Assembly: GCA_016716125.1 (NCBI GenBank)
Contig: JADJWZ010000041.1
Location: 62,001-126,000 of the forward strand
Source: Ignavibacteria bacterium
Lineage (GTDB): Bacteria; Bacteroidota; Ignavibacteria; Tepidaquicellales; Tepidaquicellaceae
Reading direction: 5' to 3'
Length of the DNA: 64,000 nt
The notes under the pieces are model-generated. The model was not told the origin of the DNA. It saw only the letters and a list, made by a program, of their open reading frames with translations, and did no database searches. Below are positions 16,207 through 25,145 of this stretch, piece after piece. Within the stretch, counting starts at the first letter, position 1. Each line of letters opens with the position of its first letter. The position numbers were made by a program, and so were the translations under genes.

Positions 16207-17094
16207 ATGAGCACAAATCCATTAATTAAGACAACTGAAGAACTTGATGAAATGTCACGTCAGATAAGAAGAGATATAATCAATATGCTCGCGATCTCAC
16301 AGACAGGTCATTCAGGAGGACCGCTTGGAATGGCGGATATTTTTACTGCGATGTATTTTAATAAACTTAACATTGACAACACTGATTTAGATAAAGAAGA
16401 CAGGGATTATTTCTTCGTATCAATCGGACACATTGCGCCGGTATGGTATGCGACACTTGCTAGAAGGGGATTCATGGAACTTGATGAATTAAAAACTCTG
16501 AGAAAAATTAACGGCAGATTACAAGGGCATCCGGCTTCACCAAAAGGACACGGAGCTCCTGGAGTTGAGATCGCTTCCGGTTCACTGGGACAAGGTCTGT
16601 CTATTGCAGTCGGGATGGCAATCGGACTTCGAATGGACGGAAGAAAAAATCATGTTTATTGTATAAACGGAGACGGCGAACTTCAGGAAGGTCAGATATG
16701 GGAAGCTATAATGACAGCTGCGCATCATAATGTAGATAATCTTACTATGATAGTTGACAGAAATCACTGTCAGATCGATAACAGGACTGAGAATGTTTTA
16801 AAGCTTGAACCAATTCCTGATAAGTTCAAAGCATTCGGATGGAATGTACTTGAGATGGACGGACATAATATGAAACAGATACTTGATACAATAGAAGAGG
16901 CAAAGTCATTTAAAGGAAAACCCACTGTAATTATTGCAGAGACATTTATGGGTAAAGGAGTTTCATTTATGGAAGACAATTATAAATGGCACGGAGTGCC
17001 TCCAAGTGTTGAGCAGGCGCTCGTTGCGCTTAGTGAACTTGAAGTCACGAAGTACGGGGATTTTCATGAAATAAAAGAGAAAGCTGAAGCTTGA
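16207..17094 (+). CDS. transketolase, N-terminal (TPP-binding) subunit
   Basis: 295 residues covering the N-terminal half of transketolase, the split form in which two genes encode the enzyme. The thiamine pyrophosphate motif is GDGELQEGQIWEA followed by VDRNH; GHIAPVWYA and SGSLGQG are also conserved, and WHGVPPS sits near the end. The C-terminal half usually follows directly; here the next gene is cyanophycinase and no C-terminal half is found anywhere in the window. It therefore needs a partner encoded elsewhere. Role: interconversion of pentose-phosphate sugars in the cytoplasm. Confidence 0.92.
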   Translation: MSTNPLIKTTEELDEMSRQIRRDIINMLAISQTGHSGGPLGMADIFTAMYFNKLNIDNTDLDKEDRDYFFVSIGHIAPVWYATLARRGFMELDELKTLRKINGRLQGHPASPKGHGAPGVEIASGSLGQGLSIAVGMAIGLRMDGRKNHVYCINGDGELQEGQIWEAIMTAAHHNVDNLTMIVDRNHCQIDNRTENVLKLEPIPDKFKAFGWNVLEMDGHNMKQILDTIEEAKSFKGKPTVIIAETFMGKGVSFMEDNYKWHGVPPSVEQALVALSELEVTKYGDFHEIKEKAEA

Positions 17095-17150
17095 GTCTGA
17101 TGGCTACGGATTAAATAATAAAATTTAATTTTAAAAATATTCAATAAAAT

Positions 17151-17993
17151 TTGGGAAATAATTTTTACAAAGAAGATATAGGAAGCGAAGTTCTGATAAT
17201 CGGAGGAGCTGAAGATAAGTTAAACGAAAGACACATTCTCAGAAAATTTGTAGAAATGTCCGGAGGAGCAGATGCTTCAATACTAGTAATACCTATACCG
17301 TCTGATTTCCCGATTGCTACCGCAGCGCTTTACACCGGGATATTCGAAAAGATGGGAGTAAAGAGTGTGAAGATATTAAAGGCTACATCGAGTAAAGATT
17401 TTATTAATCTCAATTCAAGGGAAGAGCTTGACGGCATAACGGGTGTGTTTCTAACCGGCGGCGATCAAATGAGACTTACTTCTATTGTAGGAGGGACTAT
17501 ATTCCTGGAAGAATTAAAAATCAAAATTAAAAACGGAACTGTTATTGCGGGGTCCAGTGCAGGCGCTGCGGGATTCAGTTCAACAATGATAGTAAGAGGT
17601 GAACCAACAGTTCAGCCGTTAAAAGATTCAATCAGACTCTGCCCCGGACTCGGTATTCTTCAAAACATAATAATTGATCAGCATTTCACACAGCGCGCAA
17701 GGATAACCAGACTTATCACAGCAGTTTCATATAATCCAAGTAATCTCGGAATCGGAATTGATGAGAATACAGCAATTCATATCAGAAGAGACGGGATTCT
17801 GGAAGTACTTGGATCCGGTACTGTGACGATCATTGACGGTTCAAATGTAAGTTATAATACAATTGCCGAGGTAGAAGAGTCAGAGCCTTATTCAATAATC
17901 GGACTTCAGATAAATATTCTTAACAGAGGCGTCCGCTATGATCTGAATAACAGAAAACCAATTGAGATGTTTGGGGATTATCTTCAGATCTGA
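17151..17993 (+). CDS. cphB: cyanophycinase
   Basis: 280 residues, TTG start. Serine peptidase of the S51 family that cuts cyanophycin (multi-Arg-poly-Asp) into beta-Asp-Arg dipeptides. The nucleophile elbow is GSSAGAAGFS with Ser136 as the likely catalytic residue; GVFLTGGDQMRL (the TGGDQ motif) and the DQHFTQRARITRL segment are typical of CphB. No signal peptide, so it is the intracellular type. It lies 86 bases before cphA in the same direction, the standard cphBA arrangement. Confidence 0.95.
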   Translation: MGNNFYKEDIGSEVLIIGGAEDKLNERHILRKFVEMSGGADASILVIPIPSDFPIATAALYTGIFEKMGVKSVKILKATSSKDFINLNSREELDGITGVFLTGGDQMRLTSIVGGTIFLEELKIKIKNGTVIAGSSAGAAGFSSTMIVRGEPTVQPLKDSIRLCPGLGILQNIIIDQHFTQRARITRLITAVSYNPSNLGIGIDENTAIHIRRDGILEVLGSGTVTIIDGSNVSYNTIAEVEESEPYSIIGLQINILNRGVRYDLNNRKPIEMFGDYLQI

Positions 17994-18006
17994 CAATTTA
18001 ATTCAT

Positions 18007-18033
18007 ATCAAATTTGATTCAAGTCGAATCAAA
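18007..18033. promoter_or_regulatory. overlapping palindromes between cphB and cphA
   Basis: ATCAAATTTGAT (perfect, 18007-18018) overlaps a second inverted repeat TTTGATTC-AAGTC-GAATCAAA (18013-18033). No run of T follows, so it is not a terminator. It could be an operator for cphA or an mRNA structure; nothing in the sequence decides between these. Confidence 0.4.
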
Positions 18034-18079
18034 GATTATAAAAAATTCAACCACTGAAATTTAATTCTATTATTTATAA

Positions 18080-20749
18080 ATGAAAATTCTCGATATCAGG
18101 GCTTTACGCGGCGCAAATTACTGGAGCAACAGATGGAAAAAACTTATTGTACTTAAACTTGATATTGAAGATTATGAAGAAAAGCCCTCCGATAAAATTC
18201 CAGGTTTTACAGAAAGATTAAAAAATCTCTTACCAAGTCTTTATACTCATACTTGCAGCTATGATCATGAAGGCGGTTTTCTTCAGAGAGTAGATGAAGG
18301 CACATGGGCGGGGCATATTATTGAGCATATTGCGCTCGAGATTCAGACGCTTGCCGGAATGGATACAGGATTCGGAAGGACAAGAGAGACAAATACAAAA
18401 GGAGTTTATAATGTTGTATTCAGTTACCTTGAAGAAAAAGCAGGAGTATTTTCCGCAAAAGCTTCAGTGGATCTTTTTCTCAATATTGCCGAAGGAAAAA
18501 AGCCGGAAGAATTGAATAAAAGGCTTGATGAAATTATTCAGGAGCTCAGAGAGATCAGAGAAGAAGTAAGATTCGGTCCGAGTACAGGATCGATTATTGA
18601 TGAAGCGGAAGAGCGTGGTATACCTCATATAAGACTTAATGACCAGTCGCTTGTTCAGCTCGGCTACGGAGTTTATCAAAAAATAATACAGGCAACAGTT
18701 TCGTGTGATACAGGTTTTATAGCTACGGATATTGCAAGTGATAAAAACCTATCCAAACAGCTTCTTGAAAGTATGGGAATTCCGGTTCCGAAAGGATTTA
18801 AAATTTTTTCAGAAGATGAAGTTGAAGAATCAGTCGAATCAATAGGTTTTCCTGTTGCTGTAAAACCTCTGGATTCTAATCACGGTAAAGGAATTTCCGC
18901 AAATATAAATACACTTGAAGATGCAGTAAAAGCATTTCACTCTGCGCGAAAATATTCAAGAGCGATCATTATAGAGAAGTCACTGACCGGAAGTGATTTC
19001 CGTGCATTGGTTATTAATAACAAGCTTATAGCTGTAGCTGAAAGAACTCCGGCATTTGTAAAAGGTGACGGCAAGTCAACAATAAAAGAGTTAATAGAAA
19101 AAATAAACGAAGATCCGCGCAGAGGTTACGGTCATGAGAAAATATTAACACAAATAATGATTGACGGAATGACTCTGAGATTACTTGAGCTGAAAGGTTA
19201 TTCACCGGAAACAATTTTAAAAAAAGATGAAATATGTTCTTTAAAATCCACTGCAAATATTTCAACAGGCGGCACTGCAATTGACAGGACTGATGAAGTT
19301 CATCCGGATAATATATTTTTATTTGAAAGGATTGCGAAAATCATTGGTCTCGATATTGCAGGTATTGACGTAGTGGCTCCTGATATTACAACACCAATTA
19401 CAGATAACGGAGGAGGTATTGTTGAAATAAATGCAGCTCCCGGATTCCGTATGCATCTCTCGCCTTCAGAAGGTATTGCGCGTAATGTAGCGGAACCGGT
19501 TGTAAATATGCTTTTCCCGGCAGGTGAGAAATTCAGAATACCAATAATTGCTGTAACAGGAACCAATGGTAAAACTACAACTACAAGACTAATTTCTCAC
19601 ATTCTTAAAAATGTAGGAAAGACAGTTGGCTTTACAACAACAGAAGGTGTTTATATAGGAAACAGACTTATCAAAGCCGGCGATAATACCGGACCGGTTT
19701 CTGCTCAGATGGTATTGAGAGATCCTACCGTTGATATTGCAGTTCTCGAAACTGCACGCGGAGGATTGCTCCGTGCAGGACTCGGTTATGACGGCTGCGA
19801 CATAGGGATTGTAATGAATGTAACGGCAGATCATCTCGGACTTAAAGATATCGATTCCCTGGAAGATATGGCAAGAGTAAAAGCGATAGTAGCCGAGAAT
19901 GTTTTTAAATCCGGATATGCAGTTCTTAATGCGGATGATAAACTTGTTTTAGCCATGCAGGAAAATCTGAATTGTAATGTTGCGTTATTCAGTATGGATG
20001 AAAATAATGAAGCAGTAAAAGAACATACTAATAAGGGGGGAATTGCTTGTGTATATGAAAATCATTTCATTACACTTCTTAAAGGTCACTGGAAACTCAG
20101 AGTAGAGAAGGTGATCAACATACCTCTTACTTATGAAGGTAAAGCTGCATTCATGATTCAAAACGTACTGGCAGCGACACTGGCCAGTTACATACTGCAC
20201 GGAGTAAGTATAGAGGATATAAAATTCAGTCTCGGTTCATTTGTTCCGTCTGTTACCCAAACTCCGGGAAGACTTAATCTTATTGATGTCGGTAATTTTA
20301 CCGTATTAATTGACTTTGCGCATAATCCCGCAGGTATGGAAGCTCTGTCAAAATTTGTAGAGAAACTTCCAAATAAAATCAAGACAGGGGTGATAGGCGG
20401 GACAGGTGACAGACGTGACGAGGACATAAAAAATCTCGGCAAAGCAGCTGCGAAAATGCTGACAAGTATAATTATCAGGGAAGATGAAAGTCTCAGGGGA
20501 AGGAAAGAAGGTGAAGTTCATAATCTGATGCTCGAAGGAATTAAAAGCGAGAAGCCTGATGTCCCGATCAAAGTTATAACAGATGAAGTGGAGGCATTAA
20601 ATTTCGGATTAAAGAATGCTAAGAAAAATGAACTGCTGATAATACTTCCGGATAATATTCAGCGGGCAATAAAGATAGTAAATGAATTCAGGGATAAACT
20701 GAATAAGATCAAGATTGAGCAGAGTGATATTCCGAATATTAATGAGTAA
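18080..20749 (+). CDS. cphA: cyanophycin synthetase
   Basis: 889 residues, the expected size. It makes the storage polymer cyanophycin by adding Asp to the backbone and Arg to each side chain, using ATP for both. Three parts are visible: the N-terminal domain (1-160), an ATP-grasp domain (about 200-470, with PVAVKPLDSNHGKGI and EINAAPGFRMHLSPSEG), and a Mur-ligase-like domain with the P-loop TGTNGKTTTTRL (about 492-503), ETARGGLLRAGLGYD, and DFAHNPAGMEA. ATG start. Followed by a terminator, so cphB-cphA form one unit, perhaps with the transketolase half. Confidence 0.97.
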   Translation: MKILDIRALRGANYWSNRWKKLIVLKLDIEDYEEKPSDKIPGFTERLKNLLPSLYTHTCSYDHEGGFLQRVDEGTWAGHIIEHIALEIQTLAGMDTGFGRTRETNTKGVYNVVFSYLEEKAGVFSAKASVDLFLNIAEGKKPEELNKRLDEIIQELREIREEVRFGPSTGSIIDEAEERGIPHIRLNDQSLVQLGYGVYQKIIQATVSCDTGFIATDIASDKNLSKQLLESMGIPVPKGFKIFSEDEVEESVESIGFPVAVKPLDSNHGKGISANINTLEDAVKAFHSARKYSRAIIIEKSLTGSDFRALVINNKLIAVAERTPAFVKGDGKSTIKELIEKINEDPRRGYGHEKILTQIMIDGMTLRLLELKGYSPETILKKDEICSLKSTANISTGGTAIDRTDEVHPDNIFLFERIAKIIGLDIAGIDVVAPDITTPITDNGGGIVEINAAPGFRMHLSPSEGIARNVAEPVVNMLFPAGEKFRIPIIAVTGTNGKTTTTRLISHILKNVGKTVGFTTTEGVYIGNRLIKAGDNTGPVSAQMVLRDPTVDIAVLETARGGLLRAGLGYDGCDIGIVMNVTADHLGLKDIDSLEDMARVKAIVAENVFKSGYAVLNADDKLVLAMQENLNCNVALFSMDENNEAVKEHTNKGGIACVYENHFITLLKGHWKLRVEKVINIPLTYEGKAAFMIQNVLAATLASYILHGVSIEDIKFSLGSFVPSVTQTPGRLNLIDVGNFTVLIDFAHNPAGMEALSKFVEKLPNKIKTGVIGGTGDRRDEDIKNLGKAAAKMLTSIIIREDESLRGRKEGEVHNLMLEGIKSEKPDVPIKVITDEVEALNFGLKNAKKNELLIILPDNIQRAIKIVNEFRDKLNKIKIEQSDIPNINE

Positions 20750-20787
20750 GGCGGAGTAGAGTAGAAGAGGATTGAGTATGGTTTGGG

Positions 20788-20809
20788 AAAACCACTTTAG
20801 TGGTTTTTT
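20788..20809 (+). terminator. terminator of cphA
   Basis: 8-bp stem AAAACCAC/GTGGTTTT with loop TTTA followed by further T. A second perfect hairpin, GACGGAAT-TGT-ATTCCGTC, lies just beyond at 20818-20836 between the convergent cphA and isoaspartyl peptidase genes. Confidence 0.85.
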
Positions 20810-20817
20810 CGCTGTTT

Positions 20818-20836
20818 GACGGAATTGTATTCCGTC
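20818..20836. repeat. perfect 8-bp hairpin between convergent genes
   Basis: GACGGAAT, three-base loop, ATTCCGTC. No T run on either side, so it is not a standard terminator by itself; it may stabilise transcript ends. Confidence 0.5.
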
Positions 20837-20890
20837 ACCAAATTGCCAGTATCTTTTATAAGCAGAATAACAGTTTTATGAATACTATTA

Positions 20891-21826
20891 TTAATTGTAA
20901 ATACTTACGTATATTTCTCCATCGTTTTTAGAAAAACCTCTGTACATTCCCTGTGAATTAAAGATCATTTCAATATTACAATCCTTATCAATAGCTATTA
21001 ATCCACCTTCGCCGCCTATTTCACGTAATTTTCTATTTACAACTTCTTCACATGCTTCTCTTAAAGTCAGACCTTTATATTCCATCAGAGCGGAAACATC
21101 ATAAGCCGCAATTGTTCTGATAAAAAATTCTCCGTCACCGGTGCATGAAACCGCGCATGAATTATTGCTGGCATAAGTGCCTGCGCCGATTACAGGACTG
21201 TCTCCGATTCTTCCGAATTTTACAAATGTCATCCCGCCGGTTGAAGTTGCAGCTGCTAAATCTCCATACTGATCAAGCGCTACTGCTCCGACTGTACCGA
21301 ATTTTTTATCGCTTTCATCAAATGTGCTGTGGTCAAGCATTGCTTTTCCATTCTCCGCTGCTTTTAAATATTGCTGAAATCTGAATTCACTGTAAAAATA
21401 TTTTTCATCTTCAAATTTTAAGCCGGACGCCCTTGCATATTCTTCAGCCCCTTTTCCGCTTATCATTACTAAATCCGGATCAAGCATTACAGCTTTTGCC
21501 AGTAAAATCGGATTGCGGACTCCGCTGACAGATGAAACACTTCCTGCCTGCAGATCTTTACCTGACATTATTGATGCATCCATACTGTGTGATCCGGCAG
21601 AAGTAAATACCGAACCTTTCCCGGCATTAAAAAGGGGATTGTCTTCAAGAGTGATAAGAGATTCTGTTATGGCGTCAATTGATTTTCCCCCTGACTTCAA
21701 TATTTCCGAACCTGCTTTTATTGCAAGTTCAATTGATTTTGAATATTCTTTTTCTTTTTCAGCAGTCATCTTTGACTTTAGGATTGTACCTGCTCCGCCA
21801 TGAACTGCTATTCCAAATTTCTTCAT
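20891..21826 (-). CDS. iaaA: isoaspartyl peptidase / plant-type L-asparaginase
   Basis: 311 residues from the ATG at 21826; the frame extends 13 residues upstream but the family N-terminus (KKFGIAVHGGAGT) supports this start. It is an Ntn hydrolase that self-cleaves before the nucleophile Thr178 in the motif FGTVGAVALD; NPLFNAGKGSVF, the DASIM and the glycine-rich GTYASNNSCAVSCTGDGE segments fit the family. These enzymes split beta-aspartyl dipeptides, including beta-Asp-Arg released from cyanophycin. Its place next to cphBA (convergent) makes this role likely here. No signal peptide. Confidence 0.9.
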   Translation of the reverse strand: MKKFGIAVHGGAGTILKSKMTAEKEKEYSKSIELAIKAGSEILKSGGKSIDAITESLITLEDNPLFNAGKGSVFTSAGSHSMDASIMSGKDLQAGSVSSVSGVRNPILLAKAVMLDPDLVMISGKGAEEYARASGLKFEDEKYFYSEFRFQQYLKAAENGKAMLDHSTFDESDKKFGTVGAVALDQYGDLAAATSTGGMTFVKFGRIGDSPVIGAGTYASNNSCAVSCTGDGEFFIRTIAAYDVSALMEYKGLTLREACEEVVNRKLREIGGEGGLIAIDKDCNIEMIFNSQGMYRGFSKNDGEIYVSIYN

Positions 21827-21840
21827 ATTTAAAAATAAAA

Positions 21841-21870
21841 AAACCCTGTTAAAATTAATTAACAAGGTTT
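21841..21870 (-). terminator. terminator of the PorV/PorQ-like gene
   Basis: 12-bp stem AAACCTTGTTAA/TTAACAGGGTTT (one mismatch) followed leftward by a long T stretch. It separates the PorV/PorQ-like gene from iaaA on the same strand. Confidence 0.8.
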
Positions 21871-21891
21871 ATAATTTTCAAACTCAGTTTA

Positions 21892-22920
21892 TTATTTTCT
21901 TTGAAATTTTTCTTCTTCAAGTGTAAACATTAGTGAAACTATATGTGAATTTCCAAGTTCTTCAAGTCCGTCAAATTTAGAAAATGAATAGTCAATATTT
22001 ATTTTAGGCAATTTCACACCGGCTCCTAAAGTTAAATTACCCAGATCATTTACACCTGTCCTTAGACTGACTAAATCTCTGTAAGAGTATTCTATACCGG
22101 CATGAAGATCAAAACTTACCGGACCTAAATTAGCATTGGCGCTGCTTCTTCTGTTTTCAAATCTGACATCGAAATCAAGAGCGGGAGTCAGTGTACCGTT
22201 TAAAAAATCTACCTGATATGCAGAACCAATTTTTGCAGTTGGTGTTATAACTTCCTTTTTACCCGTTGACCAGGAAAGATAAGTAGTGGTTAGATCTTGT
22301 AAATTTGCACCAAGGAAAAATCTTCCGAAAGGGTTGTAATTCACACCAACATCAAATCCAAGACCCCAGGCACCTTCATCTGCAATATTTCTTCTGATAA
22401 TTTTTAAATTTGCTCCGTATGAAAATTTATCTGATTGTTTTTTTGAATATGTCAGATATATAGCATAATCTGAAGTATTGAAATATGTAATTTTAGATTC
22501 GTCGAGTCTCTCACCTGGATCAAGAGTTCCATTACCATTGAGATCTATTAGTGCATTTCTTGTATCCTGGATGTCGTCAATTCCCATTCTTATTAATGAA
22601 ATTCCCAGTGATGATTTTGAACCGAATGGTATTCCGATTGAACCGTAATCGTAATTAACTAAATTGCCGAATTGAGCATCGTGCATAAGAGAAAACTGCG
22701 GGTAATTAATTTTGGACAGACCTCCCGGATTCCAGTATCCTGCTGTTACATCATTAACCAATGCAACATAAGCACCGCCCATTCCCTTGGCTCTTCCGCC
22801 TACACCTATTGAAAGAAATTCTCCTGCGTATTTATTTCCTGAACCCTGTGATATTCCATCCTGAAAAAGGACAATGGTAAGTAAAACTATTAAGATAGTT
22901 TTTGGCATAAGATTTTTCAT
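21892..22920 (-). CDS. PorV/PorQ-family outer membrane protein
   Basis: 342 residues with a signal peptide (about residues 1-24). The start of the mature protein, YAGEFLSIGVGGRAKGMGGAYVA followed by NDVTAGYWNPGGLS, is the signature of the PorV/PorQ/UPF0164 family of beta-barrels, some of which are T9SS shuttle or attachment components. The rest alternates polar and hydrophobic residues as in a barrel and ends in a typical aromatic/hydrophobic strand. The presence of T9SS-targeted proteins elsewhere in the window fits, but whether this copy serves T9SS cannot be decided. Confidence 0.8.
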   Translation of the reverse strand: MKNLMPKTILIVLLTIVLFQDGISQGSGNKYAGEFLSIGVGGRAKGMGGAYVALVNDVTAGYWNPGGLSKINYPQFSLMHDAQFGNLVNYDYGSIGIPFGSKSSLGISLIRMGIDDIQDTRNALIDLNGNGTLDPGERLDESKITYFNTSDYAIYLTYSKKQSDKFSYGANLKIIRRNIADEGAWGLGFDVGVNYNPFGRFFLGANLQDLTTTYLSWSTGKKEVITPTAKIGSAYQVDFLNGTLTPALDFDVRFENRRSSANANLGPVSFDLHAGIEYSYRDLVSLRTGVNDLGNLTLGAGVKLPKINIDYSFSKFDGLEELGNSHIVSLMFTLEEEKFQRK

Positions 22921-23544
22921 AAATTGGGTTTGTTTACTTTAAGTTTTTTTAAATACAGTAAACTAAAATTACATTATCCTCCGGATAAATTTATTTGTAA
23001 TAATGTTTATTTTAATCCGATAAGTCAATACAAATTTATTTGATTTTAGATGAAAGTAATATGTGATTAAAAAAGTTTCATAATATCTTTAATTTAAATT
23101 GTTAAAAGTAATTACTTGTCATTTATTAAAGTAGAATAGAATTAATTCATACTGTAATTTGAATTCTGTGAAAATATAAACTATCCGGGATTATTTTATC
23201 TGAGCAGATTAAGAGCAGATTAAAATTGAATATATTTATCCTAATTTTCCGGATGTAAAATTTATTTACAATAATAGATCCCTGATACATATTGTGCTGA
23301 GTATTATTAAATGAAAATTTCTCCTAAATAGTTTTAACATTTCAGAAGTTTCAAACGTAATGCTGTGAGTTATGAAACTATTCTTAGTAAATTATATTTA
23401 ATAAGTATTCTTGGAACATTAATGTAATCAATAGTATTTCTTATGATGTGTTAATAATGTATTTTTAAACTGTTCAAAGCCAAAAAATTTCTAAACTAAG
23501 ATTTTTCCTAAAAAGTATTTCAAATTATAATATAACAATTTAAT
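22921..23544. other. long AT-rich divergent promoter region
   Basis: About 620 bases without a supportable gene between the PorV/PorQ-like gene (leftward) and the S41 protease gene (rightward). A short inverted repeat GTTTACT...AGTAAAC lies near 22932-22963, and 'ccggat(..)aaatttattt(..)aataat' occurs twice (about 22983 and 23250). Nothing else recognised; unusually long for this compact genome. Confidence 0.45.
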
Positions 23545-25137
23545 ATGAGTAAAAAATTTATTCTTCCCATTTCCATAATTATACTCGCACTTGGTATTTT
23601 TGTCGGAATGAAAATTCAGGATGCAGTTTCCGATGATAAAATTTCCTCACAGGTAAGGAAATTCAATGACGCACTTGAGGTTACATCCAGATATTATGTA
23701 GATGATGTTGATTCACAAAAGCTTACCGAAGATGCCATAAAAGGTATGCTTGAAGGACTGGATCCCCATTCTGTTTATATCTCAGCTGATCAGCTTAAGA
23801 GAGTAACAGAAGATTTTCAGGGCAGTTTTGAAGGAATTGGAGTTGAGTTTGATATTATAAATGATACCCTAACTATTGTATCGCCTATCAGCGGAGGACC
23901 TTCTGAAAAGCTCGGTATTCAGGCAGGTGATAAAATTGTAAAGATCGATGGTGTCACCAGTGTGAAAATGTCACGAGAAGACGTACCAAAAAAACTTAAG
24001 GGTCCGAAAGGAACAAAAGTAAATGTTACTATTGTAAGAGCCGGACTTCCTGAACTTCTAGAATTTGAAATTACACGGGATAAAATTCCAATTTACAGTG
24101 TCGATGCTTCATTTATGTATAATGATGAAGTAGGTTATGTAAAAGTGTCCAGATTTTCGGCTACTACTTATGATGAATTCATGAAAGCCATGGGCGATCT
24201 AAAAAATCAGGGAATGAAAAAAGTTGTACTTGATCTGAGAGGAGACCCGGGCGGTTATCTTGATCAGGCGTTTAAGATGGCGAGTGAGTTTATTCCTGCA
24301 GGGAAAAAGATAGTCTATACAAAAAGCAGGATAAGGGATTTTAATGAAGAATATGTTTCAGAAGGCGGGATCTACAATGACATACCGCTGATTGTACTTG
24401 TCAACGGAGGTTCCGCATCAGCAAGTGAAATCGTTTCAGGCGCTGTTCAGGACTGGGACAGAGGATTGATTATTGGAGAAACTACATTTGGCAAAGGACT
24501 TGTGCAGAGACAATTTGATCTGCCTGACGGTTCTGCATTCAGAGTTACAACAGCAAGATATTACACCCCTTCAGGAAGATTAATTCAAAAAGGTTATGAA
24601 GGTAATAAATACAAAGAAACCGCAAATGCAGATGTTGAAGGTGATAACCTTGAACATTCTAATGACATTCAGGATTCAGCAAGACCTGAGTATACAACCT
24701 TTGGCGGCAGAAAGGTATTTGGCGGTGGTGGAATTACACCTGATTATATAATCAAACTTGATACTCTGACTGATTATTCAGTGCAGCTCAGAAGACTTAA
24801 TCTGTTCTATATTTTTACTGAAAGATATATGAGTGCAAACAGAAATAATATTGAATCAAGATTTAAAACAGCCGGTGAATTCAGAGACGGTTTTCAGATT
24901 GATGAAGGAATGCTGACTGATTTGAAAAATATGGCTTCTGAAAAAGAAGTTGCATTTAATGAAGACGAATTTAACAAAGACAAAGAATTTATAAAAACAT
25001 CAATAAAATCTCAGATTGCCAGAGATCTTTGGGGTAATAACGGAACTTATGTAGTTTGGGTTGAGAATGATGATCAGTTTCTAAAAGCAATAACACTGTT
25101 TGACGAATCCATTAAACTTGCTAAGTTAAAACAATAA
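23545..25137 (+). CDS. S41 family C-terminal processing peptidase
   Basis: 530 residues. An N-terminal hydrophobic segment (about 5-22) anchors or exports it; a PDZ domain follows (about residues 90-180, EGIGVEFDIINDTLTIVSP then LGIQAGDKIVKIDG). The S41 core has the Ser/Lys dyad: Ser292 in GGSASASE and Lys317 in TTFGKGLVQ, 25 apart as in Prc/CtpA. Such proteases trim or degrade periplasmic proteins. It heads a rightward group of envelope genes (two DUF3108 proteins, LolA, a flippase-like protein), with the first DUF3108 gene eight bases downstream. Confidence 0.95.
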   Translation: MSKKFILPISIIILALGIFVGMKIQDAVSDDKISSQVRKFNDALEVTSRYYVDDVDSQKLTEDAIKGMLEGLDPHSVYISADQLKRVTEDFQGSFEGIGVEFDIINDTLTIVSPISGGPSEKLGIQAGDKIVKIDGVTSVKMSREDVPKKLKGPKGTKVNVTIVRAGLPELLEFEITRDKIPIYSVDASFMYNDEVGYVKVSRFSATTYDEFMKAMGDLKNQGMKKVVLDLRGDPGGYLDQAFKMASEFIPAGKKIVYTKSRIRDFNEEYVSEGGIYNDIPLIVLVNGGSASASEIVSGAVQDWDRGLIIGETTFGKGLVQRQFDLPDGSAFRVTTARYYTPSGRLIQKGYEGNKYKETANADVEGDNLEHSNDIQDSARPEYTTFGGRKVFGGGGITPDYIIKLDTLTDYSVQLRRLNLFYIFTERYMSANRNNIESRFKTAGEFRDGFQIDEGMLTDLKNMASEKEVAFNEDEFNKDKEFIKTSIKSQIARDLWGNNGTYVVWVENDDQFLKAITLFDESIKLAKLKQ

Positions 25138-25145
25138 AATCAGTA

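Noticed and set aside
19300..19566. Antisense ORF inside cphA and similar ORFs inside secA, nifJ and nuoL
   Set aside because: They are shadows of strongly conserved genes in other frames.
22932..22963. Inverted repeat GTTTACT...AGTAAAC as an operator
   Set aside because: Short arms and AT-rich surroundings make chance occurrence likely; mentioned only within the intergenic entry.
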